64,000 nucleotides of DNA from an uncultured Oscillospiraceae bacterium (GTDB lineage: Bacteria; Bacillota; Clostridia; Oscillospirales; Ruminococcaceae). Below are positions 9,501-17,228 of the stretch, piece by piece. The notes beneath the pieces are model-generated. The model did not search any database. It saw only the letters and a list, made by a program, of their open reading frames with translations, and was not told the DNA's origin. The number at the start of each line of letters is the position of its first letter. Within the stretch, counting starts at the first letter, position 1. The DNA lies in assembly GCA_910586535.1 (NCBI GenBank), contig CAJUHS010000004.1:62001-126000 (forward strand), given 5' to 3'. The position numbers and the translations under genes were made by a program.

Positions 9501-10473
9501 TTCCGTCAGCCTCCGTAAAGGTCAAATGCTGTCCTACGCATTGTTCAAAGCCGTTGTGAGTATTGGAAGAAACAGCCGCGTCGGCGTAAACTTCTCCCGA
9601 ATCATAGGTCAGGAGAGCGTAGCAGCCTCCTCCGTCCGTGATCTCGTCACTTGGCATAAGCTCCGCTATTCTGTCTGCGGAAACGGCAACGCCAACCGCG
9701 CCGAGAACCGTATCGTTGTAGATAAGCGGCTGTGAATAGGTTACAATGCGTTCTCCGCCGTATTTACTGCTGTCGGAAAGATAAAAGGGTCTGCTCCAGT
9801 AGCCGAGGTTCTCGGGGCTTGCATACGGGTAATCGTACCCTGCGAAAACCGGCTTGAAAAAGAAGTCCATATCCGTTTTGCCCGGCTCGTATCTGTATTT
9901 ATCCGTCCAGCTTATATCCAGAGGGACAGCGTATTTTTCCGACACGGAATTTGAACCGCGCACCATCATTATATCGGAATAATCGGAGGGATTGTACATA
10001 GGGTCGCCGTCGCTGAAAAAGACTCCGCGGAACTCTGCCGGAGAACTGTCGTCGGGTCTGGACGCGGAATCGGACAGTACAACAAACGCTCCGCTCACCG
10101 AGTTCATTCTGAGGACTTCAAGCAGGGTTTCGGATATCTCGCCGATAAATTTTGAAACGCACTCATCATTTTCAAGCAGTTCTTTTTTGCGGACTCCGTT
10201 TTCTTCAGCTATCCTGTCAAGTATCCGTTCCGCCCTGTAGTTTACTCCCGAAAGACCGTTCCAGCGTTTGGTCATTTCCGTTTCAAGATATACGGCGCAT
10301 TCCGACGCGCTTTTGTCCAGCAGCTTTTCGCTCCCCGCGCTGATCTCTCTCATCGTGCCTGTAAACGCCAGCACGCAGTAAAATATGACTGCCTGAAGAA
10401 ACACCGCCGCCAGAAGCGGTATTATCAAACTGCGCATAAGGGTGATTCCCGAAGACTTTCCTTTTTTAAACAT
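6517..10473 (-). CDS. Giant hybrid sensor kinase: Cache-HAMP-PAS-degenerate GGDEF-GAF-HisKA-HATPase-REC
   Basis: Membrane sensor of 1318 residues. Order: TM1 (~10-35), large extracytoplasmic Cache-type sensor, TM2 (LKIIIAAAVSALVGFTVVFI) followed by HAMP, a PAS domain (~460-580), a GGDEF-fold domain whose signature is degraded (YRGMMDEFIIL in place of GG[DE]EF), a GAF-like region (~780-920), HisKA (MSHEIRTPMNAIIGM), HATPase (NILGNAVKF, GGTGLGLAIC) and a C-terminal REC domain (LMDIRMPVMDG). It should autophosphorylate and pass phosphate to its own receiver; no partner output gene is adjacent. Start ATG at 10473, with GGAAG 8 bases upstream, is preferred over the upstream in-frame ATGs at 10521. 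It has its own consensus promoter; the DMT gene follows. Confidence 0.9.
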   Translation of the reverse strand: MFKKGKSSGITLMRSLIIPLLAAVFLQAVIFYCVLAFTGTMREISAGSEKLLDKSASECAVYLETEMTKRWNGLSGVNYRAERILDRIAEENGVRKKELLENDECVSKFIGEISETLLEVLRMNSVSGAFVVLSDSASRPDDSSPAEFRGVFFSDGDPMYNPSDYSDIMMVRGSNSVSEKYAVPLDISWTDKYRYEPGKTDMDFFFKPVFAGYDYPYASPENLGYWSRPFYLSDSSKYGGERIVTYSQPLIYNDTVLGAVGVAVSADRIAELMPSDEITDGGGCYALLTYDSGEVYADAAVSSNTHNGFEQCVGQHLTFTEADGSILYKITDVKINGEQAYCAVDEISLYPENSPYGSERWFAAAVSSNDSIYAETSGINLKIIIAAAVSALVGFTVVFISSRRIIKPVKALADSVKKAGDNGFVEPIRTGIAEINDLSSALNELSIKRIEYQNELATEKERYLLAVQSTNESILEYDCRNDILYMYNVNKRSDGRSETKKFENFRIRVSGGKVCHADDIPNLTDMLDGVVNKTGLCVRFRPGVDSPGYIWILMKAKSVYDSDGKLMRVIASCRDVTEEKELELEQLEKERRDPVTKLYKSDYGDVLATGFSVEMHGKPFISAIVRIADMEEMYKNCGLTFCNAVLEEAAIVIKRVVPEDYIVYRGMMDEFIILTPLNSRDEARELFAGIISGISEIYSGGSVRIECVVGAYIKYTDEPLSSSRLKTRFASEAAYRFRSEFGGIVFADEVSGRTEFVSEFKKNGPHSFIPAVRAENEENSDIVSFAFNIFEKSSDFEAALQALLSKAGRILNMQRIVVFDMNRDYYTLRISSQWHAEEMAPIEVKTYSYGKVSYIALEQDLKSFDCKIADAAFFERDAVHGAGKAIADGTAYSVPMLDNDLISGTIVYECRDETADEAVISCMKELTKVISAYIAKSRTSRESKAKSEFLSKMSHEIRTPMNAIIGMTAIAMSYENADSSVMDCLKKIDSSSHYLMTLINDILDMSRIESGKMTAEETYLDLNELIGRLDTMIRVQTESRGIWLRVETDIKKPHLLGDPLKLNQILVNILGNAVKFTESGGIHLKVIETASDTADTVNVFFSVKDTGIGISEENLGRIFNSFEQADAETVRKYGGTGLGLAICSNLVKLLGGTLEVTSALGEGSEFFFAIPMKITEPPAETDEEANGTADVSGKRILIAEDDELNAEIACTLIGAEGIITDTAENGEVAAEKFEASEEGYYDAILMDIRMPVMDGIEATKRIRGSDRPDAAKIPIIAMTANAFDEDMKKSVECGMNGHLTKPIDMKKVMETFRRIWRK

Positions 10474-10526
10474 ATCAGTATCTTCCTTTATATGTAAATG
10501 CATTTGCATATAACATGCCATAATGA

Positions 10527-10555
10527 ATTATATCACAATACGTCTGAAAATTCAA
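10527..10555 (-). promoter_or_regulatory. SigA promoter of the Cache hybrid kinase
   Basis: Minus strand TTGAAT (10555-10550), 17-base spacer, TATAAT (10532-10527). A GC-rich hairpin (GAAGCGC/GCGCTTC, 10595-10614) sits about 40 bases upstream and has no U-run. Confidence 0.8.
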
Positions 10556-10640
10556 GGGGGATTGCAAAAACATATCGGATGTTCTGGTTTTTATGAAGCG
10601 CATACGCGCGCTTCAGGAGGCTCTGGCTCTGAGTTTTTAT

Positions 10641-10690
10641 AAAAATTAGCCGCGGCGTGCTGAAACTAACGTCCAACACACCGCGGCCTA
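10641..10690 (-). terminator. Intrinsic terminator after the 803-residue lipoprotein gene
   Basis: Minus-strand stem GCCGCGG/CCGCGGC, extended by flanking A-T pairs, with a loop of about 25 bases, followed by TAATTTTTAT. It starts 12 bases after the stop codon. Confidence 0.75.
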
Positions 10691-10701
10691 ATGAGAGCCG
10701 T

Positions 10702-13113
10702 TTATTTTTTCTGTCCGCCCCACTCAACAACGGTGAAGCCGCTGCGTTCAAAGGATTCAAATTCCTGAGGCTCGGCGGAAAAGTCCTCGGAGCACGGCTC
10801 GTATACCATGAATACTCTCAGCATACTGTCGGGCTCGGGAGAAATCTCAAGTCCCGCGTTTTTTTCGTAAACTTCCGTCTGGAATGTGATGAAATTGCAT
10901 TCGTTCTTTTGCAGCTCGGGCAGCCAGTAGATGATGAACTCGTTGCTTTCGCGGGGAGTAAGCCCTATCTCTTTAAGCTTGCTTCTCAGGAAGTCCGCGG
11001 TATCCTCGGCTTTTACAACGAAGCCCTTGGACATATCCCAGTCCGCCGCGCCTCTGCCCTCCCAGTACAGGCAGTAATATTCCTCTCCGTCGTATTTGTC
11101 TACGATAGTACCGTCAGGATAAGCCGTTACCTCCCAGCCGCCGCGGTAATCGGGGTACGCGCAGGTTATTGCGCCGTCAAGGTCAAGCTTTACCGAAACG
11201 TCGGTCTTTTCCTCAGGATAAAGATAGATCACGGGCTTTGCGTAGTCGCCCAGGAACTGGTATGTGTAGCCGCTTTTTTCGGGATCATATTCGCCGTAAT
11301 AGAACGCGTCCACAAGATATGCAAGCTTGTACTTCATGGTGCGTTCGCCGACAGCAAGCTTTTTGCCGATTGCGTTATAATTATAACCGCTTCCTGAATC
11401 GCTGCCGTTAACACTATAAAGCCAATCGCTGTAAAGGTCATGTACCTGCTTGATATCGGAGCAGTATTCAGCTTGGATGAAGCCGTAAAGCTCCCAGATT
11501 CCGAAATTTGAGGTAATACCGTTCCATGAATAATATTCCCAGTCATCGGGAGCGTTTTCCTCATCGTCTCCGTAAAGTCTCGGTCCGAGGGTTACTGTGG
11601 GTACAATCTTTTCGCCGTAGAAATAGTAATCAATGGACGTTTCTCCTGTTTCGGGATCAGTAACGGTCGGCCTTTCGCTGAAAACCTCGGTATAGTTCAG
11701 CTTGCCGTTTTCGAGCTCTGCTAAATAGTTGAAGCTGCTGCCTGCGGAAAATTTTCCTGTGCCTATATTTTTGCGGCTCATGCAGAACCATTTTTTCTCC
11801 AGCTTTTCCGTTTTTTTCAGACCTATAACGTTGCCGTTGTAGTAGACGTTAGACTTTGAATTATAGAGCGTGTCTATATAGACGGGCTTGCCCTCCTTTA
11901 TGGAGTAGACCGCAACGTCGCACTGTTCGACGTCGTAGCTGTCGGGCTCCGCATTTTCGGGAAGCACCTGTTTTGACACAAGCAGTTCGGGAGTACCGTC
12001 GAAATCAAGGTCGATAAGGTTAACGCCCACAACGTCCTCAGCCATGAACATATCAATATTGTCAAGGAGAGTCTTATAGGTTGCGGAGGCTCCCGCGGCT
12101 CCCTTATCATCAAATTTGGCCGCGCCGAAGGAATTTCTCAGGATATAGGGAATATCCTCCGAAATAATTTCAAGATCGCCGATAGCGTTCGCATTGGAGT
12201 AATTGTTGCCCTCGCTGTCGTAGGACACCGTAAGCTTGCTGACATTCATTCTTGCGTAAACATAGTCTCCGCTTATATCCTTTGTTTCCGCGGCGTGCCT
12301 GCCTTTTTGGGCGGTAAAGGATACCGAATCCATAAGCACGGTCTCGCCGTTAAGACTGTACTTGGTATTGCAGGCTATCGGCATTGGAATGTTGTACATA
12401 TAGGCAGGGTCGACGATAACGTCGAAGGTGTTGTCCTTGTTCCGGCATACAAAGCCTGTCAGCGTCAGGTCGGTCATGCTGTAGCTCTGGGTAACGCTTA
12501 CTATTTCGGGAGGGAGAGTGCCGTTTATTTTCAGCTTTACCGTAACGTCCGATTCGCTTATACTGCTGTCAGACAGTTCATTTGCCCGCCTGCTTTTTTC
12601 GGTGGAATTTGCGGCGGCTTCAAAATCCTCAATATTGGTTTCGCCGTCAAGATCGGTGCAGACCAGATTTGCCGATTCCCTGTAAAGCTCCGCGGCGTAG
12701 AAATCGCCTACCGATATCTCGTCCTCTGAAACAATGCTTCTGATATGCGGTTCGTCCACGCTTTTGTCAAATATGTAATTCCCGTTTTCGTCTTTCAGAG
12801 CGGCAAGCTTTTCCGCAAGCTCCCTGTTCTGCTCGTCGGTATTGGCTTTCAGCCCCTTTGGCTCAGGAGTTTTTTTCTCTTCATTTTCGTCTTTTTCGTT
12901 TGCTTCTTCTGCGCTGTCTTTGCTTTCTGTACCGTCTGTGCTGACCTGCTCATCGGTATCATCGTCCGCTGTTACCGATGTCTCATCTGTCTGAGCGGAA
13001 GCGGTAGTTCCGGACTGGCTTTCCTGTCCGTTCTGCTCACCGTTTTCCTTGCAGCCGCCCAATGCAGCCGAGATTATAAATAATGCCGCCAAAGCAATAA
13101 TGCGTTTTTTCAT
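10702..13113 (-). CDS. Large surface lipoprotein of unknown function
   Basis: 803-residue protein with a lipoprotein signal peptide (MKKRIIALAALFII, lipobox LGGC, Cys near residue 20), then a Gln/Ser/Thr/Asp/Glu-rich linker of about 70 residues that would span the cell wall. The middle contains an FG-GAP-like line (VNLIDLDFDGTPELLVS, residues ~370) seen in secreted Firmicutes proteins. The C-terminal ~150 residues include the signature KPVIYLYPEEKTDVSVKLD and an acidic/aromatic beta-rich domain, which I recall from uncharacterised clostridial surface proteins. No catalytic motif is visible. Own promoter and terminator, so monocistronic. Start ATG with AGGGGTGG 4-5 bases upstream. Confidence 0.85.
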   Translation of the reverse strand: MKKRIIALAALFIISAALGGCKENGEQNGQESQSGTTASAQTDETSVTADDDTDEQVSTDGTESKDSAEEANEKDENEEKKTPEPKGLKANTDEQNRELAEKLAALKDENGNYIFDKSVDEPHIRSIVSEDEISVGDFYAAELYRESANLVCTDLDGETNIEDFEAAANSTEKSRRANELSDSSISESDVTVKLKINGTLPPEIVSVTQSYSMTDLTLTGFVCRNKDNTFDVIVDPAYMYNIPMPIACNTKYSLNGETVLMDSVSFTAQKGRHAAETKDISGDYVYARMNVSKLTVSYDSEGNNYSNANAIGDLEIISEDIPYILRNSFGAAKFDDKGAAGASATYKTLLDNIDMFMAEDVVGVNLIDLDFDGTPELLVSKQVLPENAEPDSYDVEQCDVAVYSIKEGKPVYIDTLYNSKSNVYYNGNVIGLKKTEKLEKKWFCMSRKNIGTGKFSAGSSFNYLAELENGKLNYTEVFSERPTVTDPETGETSIDYYFYGEKIVPTVTLGPRLYGDDEENAPDDWEYYSWNGITSNFGIWELYGFIQAEYCSDIKQVHDLYSDWLYSVNGSDSGSGYNYNAIGKKLAVGERTMKYKLAYLVDAFYYGEYDPEKSGYTYQFLGDYAKPVIYLYPEEKTDVSVKLDLDGAITCAYPDYRGGWEVTAYPDGTIVDKYDGEEYYCLYWEGRGAADWDMSKGFVVKAEDTADFLRSKLKEIGLTPRESNEFIIYWLPELQKNECNFITFQTEVYEKNAGLEISPEPDSMLRVFMVYEPCSEDFSAEPQEFESFERSGFTVVEWGGQKK

Positions 13114-13144
13114 ACGACCACCCCTTACCTGTTTTATTGATACA

Positions 13145-13173
13145 ACTATACCATTTTTAACAAATTATTTCAA
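13145..13173 (-). promoter_or_regulatory. SigA promoter of the lipoprotein gene
   Basis: Minus strand TTGAAA (13173-13168), 17-base spacer, TATAGT (13150-13145). Confidence 0.8.
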
Positions 13174-13349
13174 TAGTATTTACCGCTTTGTAATACAAAT
13201 TTCCAAACTGTAATTTGCTGTAACGGCTTTGTCAGAAAGTTTTCTCTTATTCCGATTTTTCATCAAAACGCAGACAAAAAACTTGCGCAAAGCTCAATAT
13301 ACGCAAGCTTCTGTCCGATTTCCTGAAAAATCAAAGGCAGCTTTAACCT

Positions 13350-13390
13350 TAAAAATTAAAATGCCGCAGATTTTTAAATCTGCGGCATAA
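13350..13390 (-). terminator. Intrinsic terminator after pfkA
   Basis: Minus strand 12-bp perfect stem (ATGCCGCAGATT and complement, 13361-13388) with a 4-base loop, followed by TTTTAATTTTT. It lies 10 bases after the pfkA stop. Confidence 0.93.
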
Positions 13391-13398
13391 TCTTGAAA

Positions 13399-14484
13399 TC
13401 AATCCCCGAAAGATATTCCCAAATGTCTTGCGGTAACCACAAGCTGGTGCTCCTCAGTTACGAACTTTGTCTTTCCTGCCACTTCGGACAGCGGATTTTC
13501 TGTGATAAGTCCCTTTACCATTGCGACTGAGTAGCCGTATTTTTCCTGCTCGATAAGCTTTGCGGCTCTTACGCCGAACTTGGTGGCAAGGACTCTGTCA
13601 TACGCCGAGGGACTTCCTCCGCGGAGCATATGTCCCGGAACGCAGACCCTTGTGTCTATTCCCGTGCCCTTTTGTATCTGGGCGGCAAGACGGTTGGTCG
13701 CGGTAGTTATTCCCGCTTCCTGACGGGTTTTTGCGCGTTCTTTCTTCTTCATTTTTGCTTCTTCCGTATCAAACGCGCCCTCAGCAACTGCTACGATAGA
13801 GAAAGCTTTTCCCGCCGCGCTTCTCTTGTTGAGAGCGTCTATTACTTTTTGCGGATCGTAGGGGATTTCGGGAATTATGATTATATCCGCCCCTCCGGCA
13901 ATACCTGCGTAAAGAGTGAGCCAGCCGGCTTTGTTGCCCATGATCTCAACCATGAGTATACGGCTGTGGGACGCGGCTGTGGTATGCAGGCGGTCGATTA
14001 CATCGGTAGCGATATCGACAGCAGTATGGAAACCGAAAGTTACCTCTGTGCCGTAAATGTCGTTGTCAATTGTTTTAGGCAGGCCGATAACGTTCAGACC
14101 CTCATCGGAGAGCAGATTTGCGGTCTTGTGAGTACCGTTTCCGCCCAGAGTCAGCAGACAGTCAAGCTTCTGTTTTTTATAGGTATCCTTCATGGCTTTT
14201 ACCTTGTCCACGTTGTCCTCGCCGATAACGGACATCATCTTGAACGGCTGCCGTTTTGTACCCAGAATGGTACCGCCCTGAGTGAGTATGCCCGAAAAAT
14301 CCGAGGGCTTCATTTCCTTGGCGATATTGTTTATCAGACCGTAGTATCCGTTCTGGATACCCACTATCTCCACATTGTCCTCGCCCATGCGCTCGAAGCA
14401 GGCTTTAGCCACGCCTCTGATAGTAGCGTTCAGACCGGGACAGTCGCCTCCGCTTGTAAGGATACCGATTCTTCTTTTTGCCAT
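13399..14484 (-). CDS. pfkA: 6-phosphofructokinase with a group-III-like active site
   Basis: Phosphorylates fructose 6-phosphate in glycolysis; 361 residues. The N-terminal ligand loop is TSGGDCPGLNATIRG. The catalytic motif is PKTIDND (residues 136-142; Asp140 and Asp142 match E. coli D127 and D129). The phosphodonor site is mixed: GGNGT (114-118) keeps the Gly that favours ATP (E. coli G104), while Lys137 replaces E. coli G124, a residue typical of PPi-dependent or group III enzymes. Asn116 stands where most enzymes have the Mg-binding Asp. ATP use is more likely than PPi but is not certain. Start ATG with GGAGG 9 bases upstream. Flanked by a terminator downstream and a dyad upstream. Confidence 0.92.
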   Translation of the reverse strand: MAKRRIGILTSGGDCPGLNATIRGVAKACFERMGEDNVEIVGIQNGYYGLINNIAKEMKPSDFSGILTQGGTILGTKRQPFKMMSVIGEDNVDKVKAMKDTYKKQKLDCLLTLGGNGTHKTANLLSDEGLNVIGLPKTIDNDIYGTEVTFGFHTAVDIATDVIDRLHTTAASHSRILMVEIMGNKAGWLTLYAGIAGGADIIIIPEIPYDPQKVIDALNKRSAAGKAFSIVAVAEGAFDTEEAKMKKKERAKTRQEAGITTATNRLAAQIQKGTGIDTRVCVPGHMLRGGSPSAYDRVLATKFGVRAAKLIEQEKYGYSVAMVKGLITENPLSEVAGKTKFVTEEHQLVVTARHLGISFGD

Positions 14485-14505
14485 AATAAAACTCCTCCCT
14501 CATAT

Positions 14506-14528
14506 TGTAAACGTCTCTTGAAACGTTT
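14506..14528. promoter_or_regulatory. Dyad operator upstream of pfkA (cre/LacI-family-like)
   Basis: AAACGT and ACGTTT form an imperfect 20-base palindrome (14509-14528; 16 of 20 positions symmetric). The sequence starting at 14506, TGTAAACGTCTCTT, matches 12 of 14 positions of the CcpA cre consensus. It overlaps the region where a pfkA promoter (possible -10 TACAAT on the minus strand) would lie, so repression or activation of pfkA by a LacI/CcpA-type regulator is plausible. Inference only. Confidence 0.4.
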
Positions 14529-14563
14529 TTGATAAGAACCATAGGTCCGTTAAAACCACATTT

Positions 14564-14592
14564 GCCCCCGCCTGAAAAGACGGGGGTCTTTT
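14564..14592. terminator. Weak GC hairpin after the GGDEF-EAL gene
   Basis: CCCCCG/CGGGGG stem with a loop of about 10 bases, five bases beyond the stop of the minus-strand gene. On the minus strand it is followed by CAAATGTGGTTTT and on the plus strand by TCTTTT, so termination would be inefficient. Confidence 0.4.
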
Positions 14593-14597
14593 AACTG

Positions 14598-16892
14598 TTA
14601 TGAGTTTGCCGGCACAGATTCACGCGCTTTCATCTGCATAAATTCCTCAAACTTATCCTTAGGCATAGGCTTGCCGTAAAAATATCCCTGAGCATGGTCG
14701 CAGCCTGCTTCTTTCAGGATATCCGCCTGACCTATGGTCTCGATGCCCTCGGCAATGGTCTCTATCTTCTTGGACTTTGCTATCCTGATTACCGCGGAAA
14801 CTATCTCGCGGGATATCTCGTCCTCTTCAAGATACATTATAAAGGAACGGTCGAGCTTCAAAAGCGTGATAGGCAGCACCTGAATGTAGCTGAGGGACGA
14901 ATAGCCAGTACCGAAATCGTCCATGGAAAGCTTGACTCCCAGGTCTCTGATCTCCTGCATCTGCTGGATAGCGTGGTCGATATCTTTCAGGGCAAGGGAC
15001 TCGGTAAGCTCCACGTCCAGCCACTGAGGATCGAGACCGGTCGCGTCCAGCGCTTTGATAATGGATTCCTTAACGTCGGTCTGGTAGAAGTCAACGGCTG
15101 TAAGGTTGATCGAAACCGTAATAGGAGGAAGTCCCATATCCTGCCATGTCTTGTTCTGGCGGCAGGCTTCGTACAGTACGAAATCGCTTATTTTAGTAAT
15201 GAGCAGAGAACTTTCAGCGACAGGGATAAACTCCGAGGGAGGAACTACCGTACCATCGGATCTTACCCAGCGTATAAGCGCCTCCATGCCGATAAGCGTA
15301 CCGTTGCCCAAGTGTATTTTCGGCTGGTAGTACAGCACCAGCTCGTTGTTTTCAATTGCCTTGACAAGCTCGTTTTCGATAGCCGCGCTTTTGATGATCT
15401 TGTCGTGGACAGCATTGTCATAGCGGATAATATCGTTTTTGGTGCCGTCGGACATACTGAGGGAGAACTCTGCATGGTCGAGAACCTTTGCAAAGTCCCC
15501 GCCGCCGTCGGACATCTTGCAGTAGCCTGCCGAACAGGTCATTCCCTGAGACGAGAAATTATCGGCGCACATTGTCTTGAATTTATCCTGGATAGTGCGT
15601 ATAATATTTACCGGCAGGCTCTCGTCGCCGCTGTCGCGGATAAGCAGAGCAAAGTTATCGCCGCCTATTCTTGCGCCGAAGCCGCCCGACGTAAGGGAAT
15701 CCTGAACGACCTTTCCGAACTCGTTAAGCAGCTTGTTTCCGTTCGTATAGCCGCAGGTGTCGTTGATAATGTGAAAGTTGTCGATATCAAGAACGATGAC
15801 CCAGTATGTGATTCCCGAATCGCGGGAGCACTCGAAAGTCTCCTGGCCGATCTGCATGAACTTGTTTCTGTTATAGATCTGAGTAACGTCGTCGATATAC
15901 GCCATTTTCTCAATAAGGCTGTCTTTTTCCTTGTTTTGGGTAATATCCAGTATTGCTCCGCCTATGTCGGCAAGAAGTTTTGTTTCGGCGGGATTGATCT
16001 TGTAGCGAAACTGGTACCAGTGATAGGTATTGTCCGCGGATAGAAGTCTGAACTCGGTGCAGTGAACGGCTCTGGCAGATTCTTCGTCCTGAACCGCGCA
16101 GTTTATCATAGCGCCTCCGAGAGCGTCAAAGGTCATTACGTCGGACGGGTGAAATCTTGCTCTGAGAACACCGTCCGAAATATACTCGCTGTTAATGCCG
16201 AGCATATTCCTGAGCTGCTGAGAAACGTAGTAACTGCTGCTTCCCGAAGCTTTGAGGAGAAGTCCGATCTCAGAAAGCTCCATTGAAAGGCTGTAGCGGG
16301 TCTCTGACTCGGCAAGCTCCTTGGAATATTTGATAAGGTCTTCTTTCATTCTGATGGATTCGGAAAGATCGAGACCTATAGAAAGCATAAGATAGCGGCT
16401 GCGCTTGCGGGAGGAGGAAACGCTTACTATCGAAGTGTTCCATATTGTGCAGACCTTTGCGCCGCCCTTTGCGGTAACGTAAAATTCCTCATCGCGGTTG
16501 TTCACCACCGCCTGAAGGCTTGGAGCGAAAGCGTCTGAAGGAAGAACCTTTTTCAGCGTCTTGATATCTGACAGATCCTGCGACGTATAGCCTATAGTGT
16601 TTGTCAGGCAGCTGTTTACCTCCACGAATCTGAAATCCGCGTCCCAAAGGATAGCCATTGCGTTTATGCTCTGCATGATCCTTGAGATGTTTTCGCGTTC
16701 CTTGCGGGCTCTTTCCCTTTCAAAATTAATGATGAAGAACGCAAGTATTGCGGCTGATGCTGCCGCCGCCGCGGCAAAGCAGCCCATGATGACGTTCGTA
16801 TAGGCGGGTATCCTGAGCGCTATATTTAAAGCCGTGAGTGCAAACGCTGCATATGAAGCGATAATAACGATTATTTTTGAATATTTGCGCAT
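14598..16892 (-). CDS. Membrane PAS-GGDEF-EAL protein, probable c-di-GMP phosphodiesterase
   Basis: 764 residues: two N-terminal membrane helices (~6-30 and ~35-57), two PAS domains (~75-180 and ~200-320), GGDEF (~330-490) and EAL (~500-755). The GGDEF signature is altered to GGDNF (residues 410-414), so cyclase activity is probably lost although GTP may still bind. The EAL domain looks intact: MEALIRW (E537), NLTAVDF, VELTES, the loop DDFGTGYSS and AEGIET. Net role: c-di-GMP hydrolysis under PAS-sensed control. Start ATG at 16892, with GGAGG upstream, replaces a longer frame beginning at 16970. Transcribed from a perfect consensus promoter through a structured 130-base leader. Confidence 0.9.
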   Translation of the reverse strand: MRKYSKIIVIIASYAAFALTALNIALRIPAYTNVIMGCFAAAAAASAAILAFFIINFERERARKERENISRIMQSINAMAILWDADFRFVEVNSCLTNTIGYTSQDLSDIKTLKKVLPSDAFAPSLQAVVNNRDEEFYVTAKGGAKVCTIWNTSIVSVSSSRKRSRYLMLSIGLDLSESIRMKEDLIKYSKELAESETRYSLSMELSEIGLLLKASGSSSYYVSQQLRNMLGINSEYISDGVLRARFHPSDVMTFDALGGAMINCAVQDEESARAVHCTEFRLLSADNTYHWYQFRYKINPAETKLLADIGGAILDITQNKEKDSLIEKMAYIDDVTQIYNRNKFMQIGQETFECSRDSGITYWVIVLDIDNFHIINDTCGYTNGNKLLNEFGKVVQDSLTSGGFGARIGGDNFALLIRDSGDESLPVNIIRTIQDKFKTMCADNFSSQGMTCSAGYCKMSDGGGDFAKVLDHAEFSLSMSDGTKNDIIRYDNAVHDKIIKSAAIENELVKAIENNELVLYYQPKIHLGNGTLIGMEALIRWVRSDGTVVPPSEFIPVAESSLLITKISDFVLYEACRQNKTWQDMGLPPITVSINLTAVDFYQTDVKESIIKALDATGLDPQWLDVELTESLALKDIDHAIQQMQEIRDLGVKLSMDDFGTGYSSLSYIQVLPITLLKLDRSFIMYLEEDEISREIVSAVIRIAKSKKIETIAEGIETIGQADILKEAGCDHAQGYFYGKPMPKDKFEEFMQMKARESVPANS

Positions 16893-17022
16893 TCCGATCA
16901 CTCCTCCCGATGACATATAATGCTGTGTATGATTTAAAACGTACGAGTCGGCTCCGGCAGCTCTTTGCACGCTTGTGAGCCGGAGGGGTCGAAACGCGGT
17001 AATAACGTTTAGTATTCCTTAC
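16893..17022 (-). other. Structured 5' leader of the GGDEF-EAL gene
   Basis: About 130 untranslated bases. On the RNA strand a 7-bp stem CTCCGGC/GCCGGAG (16985-16979 with 16958-16952) encloses a 20-base loop. An alternative 6-bp pairing GAGCCG/CGGCTC (16982-16977 with 16954-16949) uses the same bases in another register. An outer AAACGT/ACGTTT pairing closes the region. Mutually exclusive helices suggest a switch. The conserved strings of c-di-GMP-I or -II aptamers are not present, so I assign no class. The rest of the 336-base gap before the divergent operon holds the two promoters. Confidence 0.4.
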
Positions 17023-17028
17023 AAATAT

Positions 17029-17057
17029 ATTATACAAAGCAATTTTATTTTTGTCAA
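17029..17057 (-). promoter_or_regulatory. Perfect SigA promoter of the GGDEF-EAL gene
   Basis: Minus strand TTGACA (17057-17052), 17-base spacer, TATAAT (17034-17029). Confidence 0.9.
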
Positions 17058-17092
17058 TATTTATAAAAAATAAACACTGAAAAGAGGATAAA

Positions 17093-17131
17093 GTTTCACA
17101 AAACTGTCACAATTAAATGTTAAAATATACA
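17093..17131 (+). promoter_or_regulatory. Pho-box-like direct repeat and promoter of the two-component/Fic/nth operon
   Basis: Positions 17093-17111 match the E. coli-type PhoB box at 16 of 19 positions: TTTCACA and TGTCACA repeat with 11-base phasing. The downstream half doubles as a -35 (CTGTCA, 17104-17109), followed 16 bases later by TATACA (17126-17131). Class II activation by an OmpR/PhoB-type regulator, probably the one encoded directly downstream, is inferred. Confidence 0.5.
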
Positions 17132-17228
17132 GCAGACAGTTATATGCCGGAGAACGGATATTGCCTTTTTTCACATATCATATTTTGTTCCCGCGGTTTT
17201 AAAAATCAGAAAAGGAAGTGCGGTAAAT

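Noticed and set aside
10595..10614. Terminator upstream of the Cache kinase promoter
   Set aside because: A GAAGCGC/GCGCTTC hairpin exists but has no U-run on either strand; the real terminator of the lipoprotein gene is at 10641-10690.
14694..16043. 449-codon open frame antisense to the GGDEF-EAL gene
   Set aside because: No recognisable family, composition typical of the reverse complement of coding DNA, and it lies fully inside a well-supported gene. The same applies to other long antisense frames, e.g. 6514-7623, 26388-27527, 44633-45745 and 13630-14532.
16893..17022. c-di-GMP-I or -II aptamer before the GGDEF-EAL gene
   Set aside because: Only GCAAAG and a CCGG-containing stem resemble GEMM; the two-helix architecture and invariant bases are not there.
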